Positions 33,156 to 41,580 of a stretch of 64,000 nucleotides of DNA are shown in pieces; the first letter of the stretch is position 1; the number at the start of each line of letters is the position of its first letter. The position numbers were made by a program, and so were the translations under genes. Source of the stretch: Nocardia coubleae NBRC 108252 (GTDB taxonomy: Bacteria; Actinomycetota; Actinomycetes; Mycobacteriales; Mycobacteriaceae). The stretch covers positions 62,001-126,000 of the forward strand of contig NZ_BDBD01000001.1 of NCBI RefSeq assembly GCF_001612805.1, in the 5' to 3' direction. Under the pieces are notes generated by a model. The model saw nothing but the letters and a program-made list of their open reading frames with translations, was not told the DNA's origin and made no database searches.

Positions 33156-33191
33156 TTCGACTATTCGCCACACATTAGTCGAATATTCGAC
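33156..33191. promoter_or_regulatory. Two related palindromes in the IclR/SDR divergent promoter
   Basis: GTCGAATATTCGAC (33178-33191) is a perfect 14-bp palindrome; TTCGACTATTCG (33156-33167) is a near copy, 22 bases upstream. They fill the region between the divergent starts at 33115 and 33207. The second one ends 15 bases before the SDR start. Confidence 0.6.
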
Positions 33192-33206
33192 GCCTGAGGG
33201 GCTTTC

Positions 33207-33998
33207 ATGATTCTCGATCACTTCCGGCTCGACGACCGCGTCGCCGTCGTCACCGGGGCAGGACGCGGACTCGGGGCCGCGATCGCCGTCGGATTCGCCG
33301 AGGCGGGCGCCGATGTGGTGATCGCCGCGCGGACCGAGTCGGATCTGCGTGCGGTCGCCGAGCAGGTGGCGGCCACCGGCCGACGAGCGGAGGTCGTGGT
33401 CGCCGACCTCGCCGACCCGGCGGCGGTCGCCGCGCTCGCCGAGGTGGCGGTCGAGCGGTTCGGGCGCCTCGACATCGCCGTCAACAATGTCGGTGGGGCG
33501 CTGCCGAAACCGTTGCTGGACACCACCCCCGAGGACCTGGCCGAGGCCTTCACCTTCAATGTCGGCACCGCACACGCCCTGGTGCGGGCCGCGGTGCCGA
33601 AGATGCTCGCCACGGCCGAGGGCGGTTCGATCATCAACATCACCTCGACCATGGGCCGGTTGCCCGGGCGCGCGTTCGCCGCGTACGCGACGGCCAAGGC
33701 CGCGCTTGCCCACTACACGCGCACCGCCGCGGCCGATCTGAGCCCGCGGGTACGGGTCAACGCCATCGCACCCGGTTCGATCCTCACCTCGGCGCTGGCG
33801 GTCGTCGCTGGCAACGAGCAGATGCGCGGCCAGATGGAACAGGCGACGCCACTGCGGCGCCTCGGTGAGCCCACCGATATCGCGGCGGCGGCGGTGTATC
33901 TCGCCTCGCCCGCCGGGTCGTTTCTCACCGGCAAGGTGCTCGAGGTCGACGGCGGCCTGATCGCACCCAATCTGACGATTCCACTTCCCGATCTGTGA
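33207..33998 (+). CDS. Short-chain dehydrogenase (Rv0927c-like)
   Basis: A 263-residue SDR. Seen: [12 protein letters not shown] near residue 17, NNVGG, catalytic serine in INITSTMGR, and Y-A-T-A-K. The start ATG follows GAGGGGC. It is followed 10 bases later by the DapB-like gene; this pair resembles Rv0927c/Rv0926c of M. tuberculosis as I remember it. Substrate unknown. Confidence 0.83.
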   Translation: MILDHFRLDDRVAVVTGAGRGLGAAIAVGFAEAGADVVIAARTESDLRAVAEQVAATGRRAEVVVADLADPAAVAALAEVAVERFGRLDIAVNNVGGALPKPLLDTTPEDLAEAFTFNVGTAHALVRAAVPKMLATAEGGSIINITSTMGRLPGRAFAAYATAKAALAHYTRTAAADLSPRVRVNAIAPGSILTSALAVVAGNEQMRGQMEQATPLRRLGEPTDIAAAAVYLASPAGSFLTGKVLEVDGGLIAPNLTIPLPDL

Positions 33999-34008
33999 GG
34001 ACCACATC

Positions 34009-35109
34009 ATGACTGTTCGCGTAATCCACTGGGGTACCGGCAATGTCGGAAGGCACGCGTTGGCGGGTGTGCTCGCCGACCCGCGGTTCGAGCTGATCGG
34101 GGTCCATGTTTCCGGACCCGACAAGGTCGGTCTCGACGCGGCGGAACTGGCAGGACTCGCCACCCCGTCCGGCGTGCTGGCCACCACCGGCATCGAAGAG
34201 GTGCTGGCGCGCCGTCCCGACTGTGTCGTCTACACCGCGATGACCGACAACCGGCTACCCGAGGCGCTCGAAGACCTGCGCAGGTTGCTCGCCGCGGGCA
34301 TCGATGTGGTGGCGAGCGCGCCGGTGTTCCTGCAGTACCCGTGGGGTGTACTCCCGGCGGAACTGCTCGATTCCATCGAACAGGCTGCGGCACAGGGTGA
34401 TTCGTCGCTGTTCGTGAACGGGATCGACCCCGGGTTCGCCAATGATCTGCTCCCCCTCGCTCTGCTCGGCACCTGCCGGTACGTCGAGCAGGTGCGCTGC
34501 CTCGAGATCGTCGACTACTCGACCTACGACAATCCGGCGGTCATGTTCGACATCATGGGGTTCGGCAAGCCGATGACCGAGACGCCGCTGCTGTTGCAGC
34601 CGGGGGTGCTGTCGCTGGCCTGGGGCAGCGTCGTGCGTCAGCTCGCGGCCGGGCTCGGCATCGAACTCGACGCCGTCACCCAGGAGTACCAGCGGTTGCC
34701 CGCCCCGGAGACCTTCGACATCGACTCCGGCACCATCGAGGCGGGTACGGCGGCGGCGCTGCGGTTCGAAGTACGCGGCATGGTGGGTGATCGCGCCGTC
34801 ACGGTGCTCGAGCACGTCACCCGGTTGCGCGCCGATCTCGCACCCGACTGGCCTCAGCCCGCCCGGGCCGGCGGTTCCTACCGGGTGGAGGTCACCGGCG
34901 AGCCGAACTACACCCTCGATCTGGCCATGTTCAGCGACCACGGCGACCACAACCACGCCAGCCTCGTCGGCACCGCGATGCGCCTGGTCAACGCCATCCC
35001 CGCCGTCGTCGCCGCACCGGCGGGCATCCGCACCACGCTCGACCTCCCGCTGGTGACGGGAACCGGGCTGGCGGATACATCGCGGATCCCGGCGGCGCAA
35101 CAGCGGTGA
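34009..35109 (+). CDS. DapB-like/diaminopentanoate dehydrogenase-like protein
   Basis: A 366-residue NAD(P)-binding protein. The N-terminal Rossmann domain has VIHWGTGNVGRHALAGV and VYTAMTDNR; the C-terminal part has INGIDPGFANDLLPLAL-like sequence (FVNGIDPGFANDLLPL). It belongs to the group annotated dihydrodipicolinate reductase-like, near 2,4-diaminopentanoate dehydrogenase, and common in mycobacteria. The true DapB is much shorter, so lysine synthesis is unlikely. ATG follows GAGGACC; probably in one operon with the SDR. Confidence 0.78.
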   Translation: MTVRVIHWGTGNVGRHALAGVLADPRFELIGVHVSGPDKVGLDAAELAGLATPSGVLATTGIEEVLARRPDCVVYTAMTDNRLPEALEDLRRLLAAGIDVVASAPVFLQYPWGVLPAELLDSIEQAAAQGDSSLFVNGIDPGFANDLLPLALLGTCRYVEQVRCLEIVDYSTYDNPAVMFDIMGFGKPMTETPLLLQPGVLSLAWGSVVRQLAAGLGIELDAVTQEYQRLPAPETFDIDSGTIEAGTAAALRFEVRGMVGDRAVTVLEHVTRLRADLAPDWPQPARAGGSYRVEVTGEPNYTLDLAMFSDHGDHNHASLVGTAMRLVNAIPAVVAAPAGIRTTLDLPLVTGTGLADTSRIPAAQQR

Positions 35110-35121
35110 CACAGGTGCCGG

Positions 35122-35457
35122 TCAGGGCGCTTTCAACGGATCGTGGCCGAGGCTCATGAGCCGGTGCCGGAACTGGGCCTCACCGGCGACGGGTTCCAGA
35201 TCGGCTCGGCGCGAGGCGTTGATCTCGTCGACCACCTGCCGCATGACCGCCACATCGTCGGCGGTCACGTCGGTGCGGCGTTTGCCGAGGATCGCCAGCA
35301 CGTGCCTGCCGATCTCGGGTCCGGACAGATCCGGCTCCCGTTCCGCGTCGGTACCCGCCGCCGCGGTGCGCAACCAGTCGCTCAGCTCGCGTGAGGACAT
35401 GTTCACCACGCGATGGAATTCGTCCCAGAGTTCGTCGTCGACCTGTGTCTCGGCCAT
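35122..35457 (-). CDS. DUF3140 protein
   Basis: A 111-residue soluble protein with the DUF3140 pattern: WDEFHRVVNMSSRELSDWL, SGPEIGRHVLAILGKRRTDVTADDVAVMRQVVDEINASRR and FRHRLMSLGHDPLK. The helical histone-fold-like look suggests nucleic-acid or protein binding, but no function is known. It follows the DUF2795 gene by 14 bases; the two families often occur together in actinobacteria. Confidence 0.8.
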   Translation of the reverse strand: MAETQVDDELWDEFHRVVNMSSRELSDWLRTAAAGTDAEREPDLSGPEIGRHVLAILGKRRTDVTADDVAVMRQVVDEINASRRADLEPVAGEAQFRHRLMSLGHDPLKAP

Positions 35458-35471
35458 GCGTCACACCTCCG

Positions 35472-35789
35472 TCAGCTGTCCCGGTTCTCCCCCAGTTCCT
35501 CCACGATCGGGTTCGGCGGTACCTCGCGGTCCCGCTCGGCGACACCGGGGTGCGCGTGATCGCGGCTCTGTGCCATGCGCTGTGCCTCGGTTCGTCCGTC
35601 GTCGAGAGTCACCGACTGCAGCACTTCGGTCATGTTGGCGTAGGCCACCGGCGGGATGGCGCGCAGGGCGCGCACCGTGTCCTCGTCGGCTTTCGCGTCG
35701 GTCGCGCACCGCACCAGGTCGTCCTTGTTCGCCGGGAAATCCACCTCCGACAACGCTCGCTCGACCCGCTGCACATCGGTAGTCACCAT
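35472..35789 (-). CDS. DUF2795 protein
   Basis: A protein of about 105 residues. The N-terminal half, DVQRVERALSEVDFPANKDDLVRCATDAKAD..VRALRAIPPVAYANMTEVLQSV, matches the DUF2795 repeat. The C-terminal tail is charged and proline-rich. ATG at 35789 is preferred; a second ATG lies one codon upstream. Function unknown. Probably co-transcribed with the DUF3140 gene. Confidence 0.8.
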   Translation of the reverse strand: MVTTDVQRVERALSEVDFPANKDDLVRCATDAKADEDTVRALRAIPPVAYANMTEVLQSVTLDDGRTEAQRMAQSRDHAHPGVAERDREVPPNPIVEELGENRDS

Positions 35790-35883
35790 CACGGAACCTT
35801 TCCGGGCGCCGAAGCGACCTGCGTCAGTTTCCTCGAACGGCTGCCGAAATACCCGGGCGGACCGGCCTCAAACAGGGCGGTCC

Positions 35884-37155
35884 TCAGGCGGCGGGGATGA
35901 CTTCCGGACGGGCGGGCTCCACCGCGACGGACTTGCGGTCCGCGCGTCTGCCGGTGACGAGGAACAGCACAACCAGCGCCACCGCCAACCACACATAGGT
36001 ATCGCCGATGAGGTGCTGATCCCAGGTCCACGACGTTTCCCGGTGTTCACCGTCGGGCAGGAAACTGTGCGGCGCGATGACGAAGACAGCGGCGACAACG
36101 ACAGCCGTGGCGTACCAGCCGCGCGCGCTCGCGGCGGGCAGGGTGCGAGCGTGGCAGACGATGGCCAGCAGCGCGGGTGCGATCCACACCCAGTGGTGCG
36201 ACCACGAGATCGGCGACAGCAGCAGGGTGAAGACGGCGTTGAGGGCAAGGGCGATCGCGGGAGCGTCGGCGGCCTTGCGCATGGCGACCACGACGAGGGC
36301 GAGCAGCAAGGCGCCGAAGAACAACCACAGGGCGTCGAACGGCAGGCCCGTGACGTGCAGGCGGGCCAGTACCGCCTGAATCGACTGGTTCGTGTGGAAG
36401 GCCGAACCGCTCAGCCCCGAGACATTGCCGAGGCCCCCGAACCAGTAGCGCACGGACTCCGTCGGCAGGATCGCGAACGAGGCGAGCGTGGCGATCGCGC
36501 CGGTCGCGGCCGCGGTGGCGGCGGCCTTGTAGTCCTTGCGGACGAGGAAGAACAGCACGAAGGCGGCGGGCGTGAGCTTGACGGCGGCGGCCAGGCCGAT
36601 GAGCATGCCGCGCGGGTAGCGGGTCTTGGGCAGCAGGCAGTCGGTGGCGACCAGGACCATGAGCAGCAGGTTCACCTGCCCGAAGTCGATGGTGGCACGC
36701 ACCGGTTCGAGCAGCATCGCGACCGGTAGCGCACAGGCGGTGACCAGGAGGGCAACCTGCTTGCGCTCGGGGTTGTAGCGGCGGGCAACCAGGTACAGCG
36801 TCCAGGCCAGCGCGGCGACCGACACCGCGACGTAGAGGGTTTTGGCCGCACCCCACGGCAGCAACGCGAACGGCGCGAGCGCGATCGCCGCGAACGGCGG
36901 ATAGATGAACGGCAGTCCGATCCCGACACTCGTCTTGGGGAGCTGGCCGTACATGTCGGCGCCGTCGCGCATGGCCTCGATCCCGAGGCGATACACCTGC
37001 AGGTCGATGAAGGCGCCGGAGTACGGTTCGAACGGCCACAGCGGGGTGCGCATGCACACCACCGCGACAACACCGAGCAACACCGGCACCAGCCACCAGG
37101 CTCGATTGATCGGGCGTGGGGTCGGTTGCGCGGGGTGGGTGGTGTCACTACTCAT
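35884..37155 (-). CDS. GT87 polyprenyl-phosphomannose-dependent mannosyltransferase
   Basis: A 423-residue polytopic membrane protein of the GT-C fold, family GT87. The first loop contains FIDLQVYRLGIEAMRDGADMYG and YPPFAAIALAPFALLPW, with the acidic D needed in this family; later helices include NLLLMVLVATDCLL and SWSHHWVWIAPALLAI. Relatives such as PimE add alpha-1,2-mannose to phosphatidylinositol mannosides or lipoarabinomannan outside the membrane. The exact acceptor is unknown. It is followed by the DUF2795 gene after 94 bases. Confidence 0.85.
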   Translation of the reverse strand: MSSDTTHPAQPTPRPINRAWWLVPVLLGVVAVVCMRTPLWPFEPYSGAFIDLQVYRLGIEAMRDGADMYGQLPKTSVGIGLPFIYPPFAAIALAPFALLPWGAAKTLYVAVSVAALAWTLYLVARRYNPERKQVALLVTACALPVAMLLEPVRATIDFGQVNLLLMVLVATDCLLPKTRYPRGMLIGLAAAVKLTPAAFVLFFLVRKDYKAAATAAATGAIATLASFAILPTESVRYWFGGLGNVSGLSGSAFHTNQSIQAVLARLHVTGLPFDALWLFFGALLLALVVVAMRKAADAPAIALALNAVFTLLLSPISWSHHWVWIAPALLAIVCHARTLPAASARGWYATAVVVAAVFVIAPHSFLPDGEHRETSWTWDQHLIGDTYVWLAVALVVLFLVTGRRADRKSVAVEPARPEVIPAA

Positions 37156-37231
37156 CCGCGGCGACTATACCGACCGGGCGCCCGAGTCGGGGCACCGACC
37201 TTCGGCGGCAGTGACGCGCACGACACCCCGT

Positions 37232-37660
37232 TCAGCCTTGGTTGTAGCGGACGAGCAGGCGGGCAAGGGTGCGGACATCGTCGTCGGACCAGTCGGCGAA
37301 ACGGGCCGTGAAGGCGGCTCGGCGGGTGCGTTCGGCCTTGCGTGCGGCAGCGCGGCCCTCGGGGGTGGCGCGCAGGATGTGGTTGCGCCGGTTGGCGGGG
37401 TCGATTTCGCGTTCGAGGTAGCCGAGCTGCTCGAGCGCCCCGACCTGTCTGCTGACGGTCGACTTGTCGAGCAGGAACTGTGCGGCCACGTCGGCGGCCT
37501 GGCAGCCGTCGCGTTCGAGGACCAGGTCGAGGATGCTGTAGGCGACCAGGCTCAATTCCGGGTGCAGTTCGGCGGCGCGGCCGCGGGCGCGGCGGGCGAA
37601 GGCGGTCAGCTCCCGCTGGATGACATCGACGGCGTCGTCCCTTGCCTCTGACTCAGTCAC
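37232..37660 (-). CDS. MarR-family regulator
   Basis: A MarR regulator of about 142 residues. Seen: LERDGCQAADVAAQFLLDKSTVSRQVGALEQLGYLERE as the DNA-binding helices and DPANRRNHILRATPEGR as the wing. GTG at 37660 (VTESEARDD) is preferred; a TTG at 37678 would lie inside the operator. It is divergent from the membrane-protein gene at 37719, with a palindrome GTTGTA-GGA-TACAAC between, so it probably represses both. Confidence 0.85.
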   Translation of the reverse strand: MTESEARDDAVDVIQRELTAFARRARGRAAELHPELSLVAYSILDLVLERDGCQAADVAAQFLLDKSTVSRQVGALEQLGYLEREIDPANRRNHILRATPEGRAAARKAERTRRAAFTARFADWSDDDVRTLARLLVRYNQG

Positions 37661-37661
37661 A

Positions 37662-37676
37662 GTTGTAGGATACAAC
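37662..37676. promoter_or_regulatory. MarR-type palindrome
   Basis: GTTGTAGGATACAAC has perfect 6-bp arms around GGA and lies directly before the MarR start. A weaker GTTG..CAAC pair follows at 37684-37698 towards the membrane-protein gene. This is the usual size and form of a MarR operator. Confidence 0.6.
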
Positions 37677-37718
37677 AATCATAGTTGCATTTACCAACCT
37701 TCTTGGAGATTTCCCTCG

Positions 37719-38738
37719 ATGACCGTCACCCAGCTGCGGCACCTCGCCGGCCACCTGCTCACCCCTTTGTTGATGTGTCTCGGCATGGCTCTGGCTTATC
37801 TCGGCGCCTTCCATCAGCCCACGCCGAACCATCTGGCGCTGGCCGTCGTCGGTGATTCCCCGCAGGCGATGGTGCTCGCCCAGACGATGCAGAACCGGGG
37901 TGGGTCGGGTGTCGACGTGATCACCGTGCCCACCCGCGAGGCAGCGGCGGACCTGCTGCACGAGCGCGACCTCGTCGGCGCCTACGTGCCCGATGCCGCG
38001 CGCCCCGAACTGCTCGTGGCCACCGCCGGTTCGGACACCAGTGCGATGGCCGCCGAGGTGGCGTTCCGGTCGGTCGCCGACCATCAGGGCGTGCCGCTGG
38101 TGGTCACCGACGTGACAAGCAAGGCCGAGGGCGATCCGACCGGGCAGGGGCTGTTCTTCCTGCTGGTGGCGTTGAGTGTCGGCTCCTACGGCAGTGTCGC
38201 GGTGATCGGCGCCGCGGGCGCGATGCTGCGGATGCGGGTGCGCGCGGCGATCGGCGTGCTGACGGCCCTGGTGGTGAGCCTGATCGGAGTCGTGGTGGCG
38301 GGGCCGGTGTTCGGGGTGATCGACAGCGACTTCGCGAGCGTGTTCGGCATCGCCTGGCTGTATTCCGCGGGCATCATCCTGATCGGTATCGGCCTGCACA
38401 CCTTCCTGAAGCGCTGGACCACGCTCGCCCTGATCACCCTCTTCGTGATGCTCAACTTCACCACCTCCGGCGGTGTCTACCGGCCGGAACTGCAGAACGG
38501 GTTCTTCGGCGCGCCGCATTCGTTCTGGAACGGTGCCGATTTCGTCGAAGGTCTGCGCAGCCTGCTGTACTTCGACGGTGGCGCCGGTTTCAGCGCACGC
38601 CTCGGCGGGTTGTTCGTGTGGCTGGCGGTCGGTGTGCTGCTCGTCGCCGTCGCGGGTAAGTACGAGGCGCGGCATGCCCCTGCGCCGGTCAGCGAGCGTG
38701 CGATCGAGGAGGAGATCGGCGAATCGGCAGCCGTCTGA
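37719..38738 (+). CDS. YhgE/Pip-like membrane protein, MarR-controlled
   Basis: A 339-residue membrane protein. One N-terminal helix (LLTPLLMCLGMALAYLG), an extracytoplasmic domain with LALAVVGDSPQAMVLAQTM and ADLLHERDLVGAYVPD, then about five membrane helices. This resembles YhgE/Pip or ABC-2 type exporters of the DUF3533 sort, implicated in secretion or drug resistance. ATG at 37719 follows TTGGAGA. Divergent partner is the MarR gene. Substrate unknown. Confidence 0.75.
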   Translation: MTVTQLRHLAGHLLTPLLMCLGMALAYLGAFHQPTPNHLALAVVGDSPQAMVLAQTMQNRGGSGVDVITVPTREAAADLLHERDLVGAYVPDAARPELLVATAGSDTSAMAAEVAFRSVADHQGVPLVVTDVTSKAEGDPTGQGLFFLLVALSVGSYGSVAVIGAAGAMLRMRVRAAIGVLTALVVSLIGVVVAGPVFGVIDSDFASVFGIAWLYSAGIILIGIGLHTFLKRWTTLALITLFVMLNFTTSGGVYRPELQNGFFGAPHSFWNGADFVEGLRSLLYFDGGAGFSARLGGLFVWLAVGVLLVAVAGKYEARHAPAPVSERAIEEEIGESAAV

Positions 38739-38771
38739 ATCGAGTGACGTGCGCCACAACCGCTTCCGCGG

Positions 38772-38798
38772 TGTCACATTCCGGCGCGCGGCGGTGTC
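38772..38798 (+). promoter_or_regulatory. ECF41-type promoter (TGTCACA-n16-TGTC)
   Basis: TGTCACA at 38772-38778, a 16-base spacer, then TGTC at 38795-38798. The published target of ECF41 sigma factors is TGTCACA-n16-CGTC; one base differs. The downstream gene is an oxidoreductase, one of the usual ECF41 targets (carboxymuconolactone decarboxylase, oxidoreductase, epimerase genes). The ATG at 38808 is only 9 bases beyond, so the mRNA would have almost no leader. Confidence 0.65.
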
Positions 38799-38807
38799 TC
38801 GGGAGGC

Positions 38808-39995
38808 ATGTCTGAACACAGCACACCGAGCAAGCAGGTTCTCGTGGTCGGCGGTGGTTACGCCGGGGCGCTCGCGGCCAACCGGCTGCGGATGCGCCCC
38901 GATGTCGACATCACGCTGATCAACCCACGCCCCACCTTCGTCGACCGGGTCCGGCTCCACCAGTACGTGGCGGGCACGGGTGGGGTCGAGGTCGACTTCG
39001 GCACGCTGCTCGCCGAGCAAGTGCGGCTGGTCGTCGACCGTGCCGCCCGCATCGATACCGCCACTCGCACCGTGGCACTGGCCTCCGGGTCCACCTTGGA
39101 CTACGACTACCTGATCTATGCGGTCGGCAGCACCGGAGGCACTGCGGCAGTACTCGGCGCGGACGAGTTCGCCTGCTCCCCTGCCGAATTCGAGGACGCA
39201 CACCGGCTGCGCACCAGGCTCGACGAGCTGCCGCTCGACTCGCCGGTCACCGTCGTCGGTGGCGGGCTGACCGGCATCGAGGCCGCGGCCGAACTGGCCG
39301 AGCGCGGTCGCAGCGTCACGCTGATCTGCGGTACGGCGCCGGCGCCCACCTTCAGCACGTTTGCGCGCCGGTCCATCGTCAAATGGTTGTCCCGCCACGG
39401 TGTCGATGTGCTAGAGAACGCCACGGTGGCCGAGGTCGAACCTGACGCGGTGGTCCTCGCCGACGGTGTCCGGCGGCCGAGCGCGGTCACCATCTGGGCG
39501 AGCGGCTTCGGCGTGCCGGACCTGGCTCGCGCGAGCGGCCTACGCACCGACGCCCTCGGGCGCCTGCTCACCGACGAAACGCTGACCAGCCTCGACGACG
39601 ACCGGATCGTCGCGGCCGGAGACGCCGCGGCGCCGTCGGGACACCCACTGCGGATGAGCTCCTACGCCGCGGGACCGCTCGGAGCGCAAGCGGTGGACAC
39701 CGTGCTGAGCCGTCTCGCCGGAACCACCCCCGCGCCGCTGAGCGTGGCGTTCTCGGGAGCGTGCGTGAGTCTCGGCAGGCGTCGTGGGATCCGCCAGCTC
39801 GCGCGCAAGGACGACGTTGCGGTGAACGTCTACATCGGCGGGCGTGCGGGCGCCGCGATCAAGGAACTGACCTGCAGACTCGGCGTGGCGAAGATCCGCC
39901 GGGAAGCGCGCAAGCCCGGTTCCGTGGTCTGGCCCAAGGGCGGCACCCGGCCCGAGGCTCCCGCGGCCCCGGCGCGGGGAGTCCCGTCATCGTGA
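38808..39995 (+). CDS. NDH-2-like FAD-dependent pyridine nucleotide oxidoreductase
   Basis: A 395-residue flavoprotein with two dinucleotide folds. Seen: VLVVGGGYAGALAANRL near residue 10 for FAD, VVGGGLTGIEAAAELAERG for NAD(P)H, and the FAD-closing motif DDRIVAAGDAAAPSG. It is like type II NADH dehydrogenases of the AIF/FSP1 sort, but lacks a membrane anchor that I can see. GGGAGG stands only one base before the ATG, which is poor spacing and agrees with a near-leaderless transcript from the ECF41-like promoter just upstream. Confidence 0.83.
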   Translation: MSEHSTPSKQVLVVGGGYAGALAANRLRMRPDVDITLINPRPTFVDRVRLHQYVAGTGGVEVDFGTLLAEQVRLVVDRAARIDTATRTVALASGSTLDYDYLIYAVGSTGGTAAVLGADEFACSPAEFEDAHRLRTRLDELPLDSPVTVVGGGLTGIEAAAELAERGRSVTLICGTAPAPTFSTFARRSIVKWLSRHGVDVLENATVAEVEPDAVVLADGVRRPSAVTIWASGFGVPDLARASGLRTDALGRLLTDETLTSLDDDRIVAAGDAAAPSGHPLRMSSYAAGPLGAQAVDTVLSRLAGTTPAPLSVAFSGACVSLGRRRGIRQLARKDDVAVNVYIGGRAGAAIKELTCRLGVAKIRREARKPGSVVWPKGGTRPEAPAAPARGVPSS

Positions 39996-40046
39996 CCACC
40001 GACATCCACGCCATCCGCAACCCGAACTGACAGACAGGAAGAACGA

Positions 40047-40541
40047 ATGCCCTTCAGCGAGAACCGTTTCGGCAAAGCCGGTCAGTGCCTCGTCGCGATG
40101 ACGCTCATCGGCGCCGTGGCCGGTGGCTGCGGCACGGCGGAGACCGAGACGGCCGACCCGCCCGGTCAGGTCGAGGTCCTCGAGCTGCGCGTGCAGAACA
40201 TCCGGTACGAGGCGATCGACCTCGGCCCGGCGGGGCCCAGCCTGGGCGACATGGATGTCTACTCCGGCGACGCGATCCAAGACGGACGCGCGGTCGGCCA
40301 CGGTGGCGGCACCTGTCAGACCCTCCGTATCGACGGCGGCAACGCCACCATGCAGTGCTCGATCACGATGGAGCTCGGCAACGGCTCGATCACCATGCAG
40401 TCGCTGTGGAGACGCGGGACGAGCCCGCTCGACATGGCGATCTCCGGTGGCACCGGCGACTACCGCGAGGCGCGGGGCACCGTCCGGTTCTGGGACATCG
40501 CCACGCCGAACGAGCGAGCCCGGGCCGAGATCATCCGGTGA
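40047..40541 (+). CDS. Allene-oxide-cyclase-like secreted lipoprotein
   Basis: A 164-residue protein with a lipoprotein signal (CLVAMTLIGAVAGGC, cysteine 28) and a barrel domain like plant allene oxide cyclase/dirigent proteins: SLGDMDVYSGDAIQDGRAVGHGGGTC, MQCSITMELGNGSITMQSL, and ISGGTGDYREARGTVRF. Bacterial members of this family are widespread in actinobacteria and have no known reaction. ATG follows CAGGAAGAACG. It lies 51 bases after the NDH-like gene and could share its transcript. Confidence 0.78.
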   Translation: MPFSENRFGKAGQCLVAMTLIGAVAGGCGTAETETADPPGQVEVLELRVQNIRYEAIDLGPAGPSLGDMDVYSGDAIQDGRAVGHGGGTCQTLRIDGGNATMQCSITMELGNGSITMQSLWRRGTSPLDMAISGGTGDYREARGTVRFWDIATPNERARAEIIR

Positions 40542-40707
40542 GCCGCGCAGCGGTGGGTACCGGATCGGCGAGGCGCAGGTAGATCACGAGGAGGTGAGAT
40601 GACCGATTCCGTGTCATGAATCAGCCCGCGTTCGGGGTGGGACGCGGGTACGGTGTAGCGCGCGACCGATGCAGGGGGTACTACGTCGGAAAGGGTGGGC
40701 TGCACCG

Positions 40708-41580
40708 ATGAATCGTCCTGGCGCACAGCGCCCCGGTGACGTGCCGCTCGAGCACCGCTACACCGGGGCCGATCCCATCGACTGGTGCGGTGCCGACGTG
40801 TACCCGATGTACACCGAGGCACTACCCACCGGGACGACCGCGCTACGACTGCGCGCGCTGTCGGTGATGCCGCCCGCCGACGTATCCGGATTGGGTCTCG
40901 GGCTCACCGTCACAGACGGCCACGTGAATCTCGGCGGGCGAACCCTAGGCGGCGTGGACATCTGGTCCGACGCGCTCGCGGCGGGCATCGACATCACCGT
41001 CACCGCCGAGGCGCCCGAGGCCCTGTTCACCCTCACGCCCGTCTGGGTGGCCGGTGCGGGTCCGCAGCAGTCGTGGACCGGCAACTACGGCATGGTCGTC
41101 GACCTGCTGCCCGACGGTGCGTCGACGCTCTGGTGCAGCACCGGCCCGGGTACCCCCGACTTCAACGAACTCGTCGTCGAACTCACCCGGGCCGACGCGG
41201 ACCCCGCACCGACCGATCAGCTGCCGCGGGTCGGCGCCCAGCCACTCGTGCGGGCTGAGCCGCCCCTGTACGCCAAGCCGACCGCGCGTGTCCAGCCGGT
41301 CGTCGCCGCCGAACCGACCGCGCAGCCATACGCGGAGCAGAATGTCGGACGCGCGCTGCACGACCTGGGCTCGGCCATGTTCGCACGGGGAGAACACGAC
41401 TCGGCTCGTGTGCTCTGGGCCCAAGCCGCCGAGGCCGGAAACAGCGCCGCCGCCTACGACCTGGGCCTGCTCGCCCTGCACGTGGGCGATATCGGCGCCG
41501 CCCGCACCTGGTGGCAGGCCGCGGCCCACGAGGATCCCCGGGCCGCGGCCTGCCTGGCCGAGCTGCCTCAGCGCACCTGA
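40708..41580 (+). CDS. Sel1/TPR-repeat protein with unknown N-terminal domain
   Basis: A 290-residue protein. Residues 1-150 form an unrecognised beta-rich domain with WCGADVYPMYTEALPTGTTALRLRALSV and GVDIWSDALAAGIDITV; then a proline-rich linker with repeated ARAEPPLYAKPTARVQP-like text; the C-terminal 75 residues are Sel1/TPR-like helices (ALHDLGSAMFARGEHDSARVLWAQAAEAGNSAAAYDLGLLAL). No signal peptide is seen. ATG at 40708 follows AAGGGTGGG; an in-frame ATG at 40669 is less likely. The 3' end overlaps ectD by 13 bases, convergent. Confidence 0.7.
   Translation: MNRPGAQRPGDVPLEHRYTGADPIDWCGADVYPMYTEALPTGTTALRLRALSVMPPADVSGLGLGLTVTDGHVNLGGRTLGGVDIWSDALAAGIDITVTAEAPEALFTLTPVWVAGAGPQQSWTGNYGMVVDLLPDGASTLWCSTGPGTPDFNELVVELTRADADPAPTDQLPRVGAQPLVRAEPPLYAKPTARVQPVVAAEPTAQPYAEQNVGRALHDLGSAMFARGEHDSARVLWAQAAEAGNSAAAYDLGLLALHVGDIGAARTWWQAAAHEDPRAAACLAELPQRT

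Noticed and set aside
34009..35109. Lysine-pathway DapB
   Set aside because: The protein is about 120 residues longer than DapB and lacks its C-terminal consensus; only the nucleotide fold is shared.
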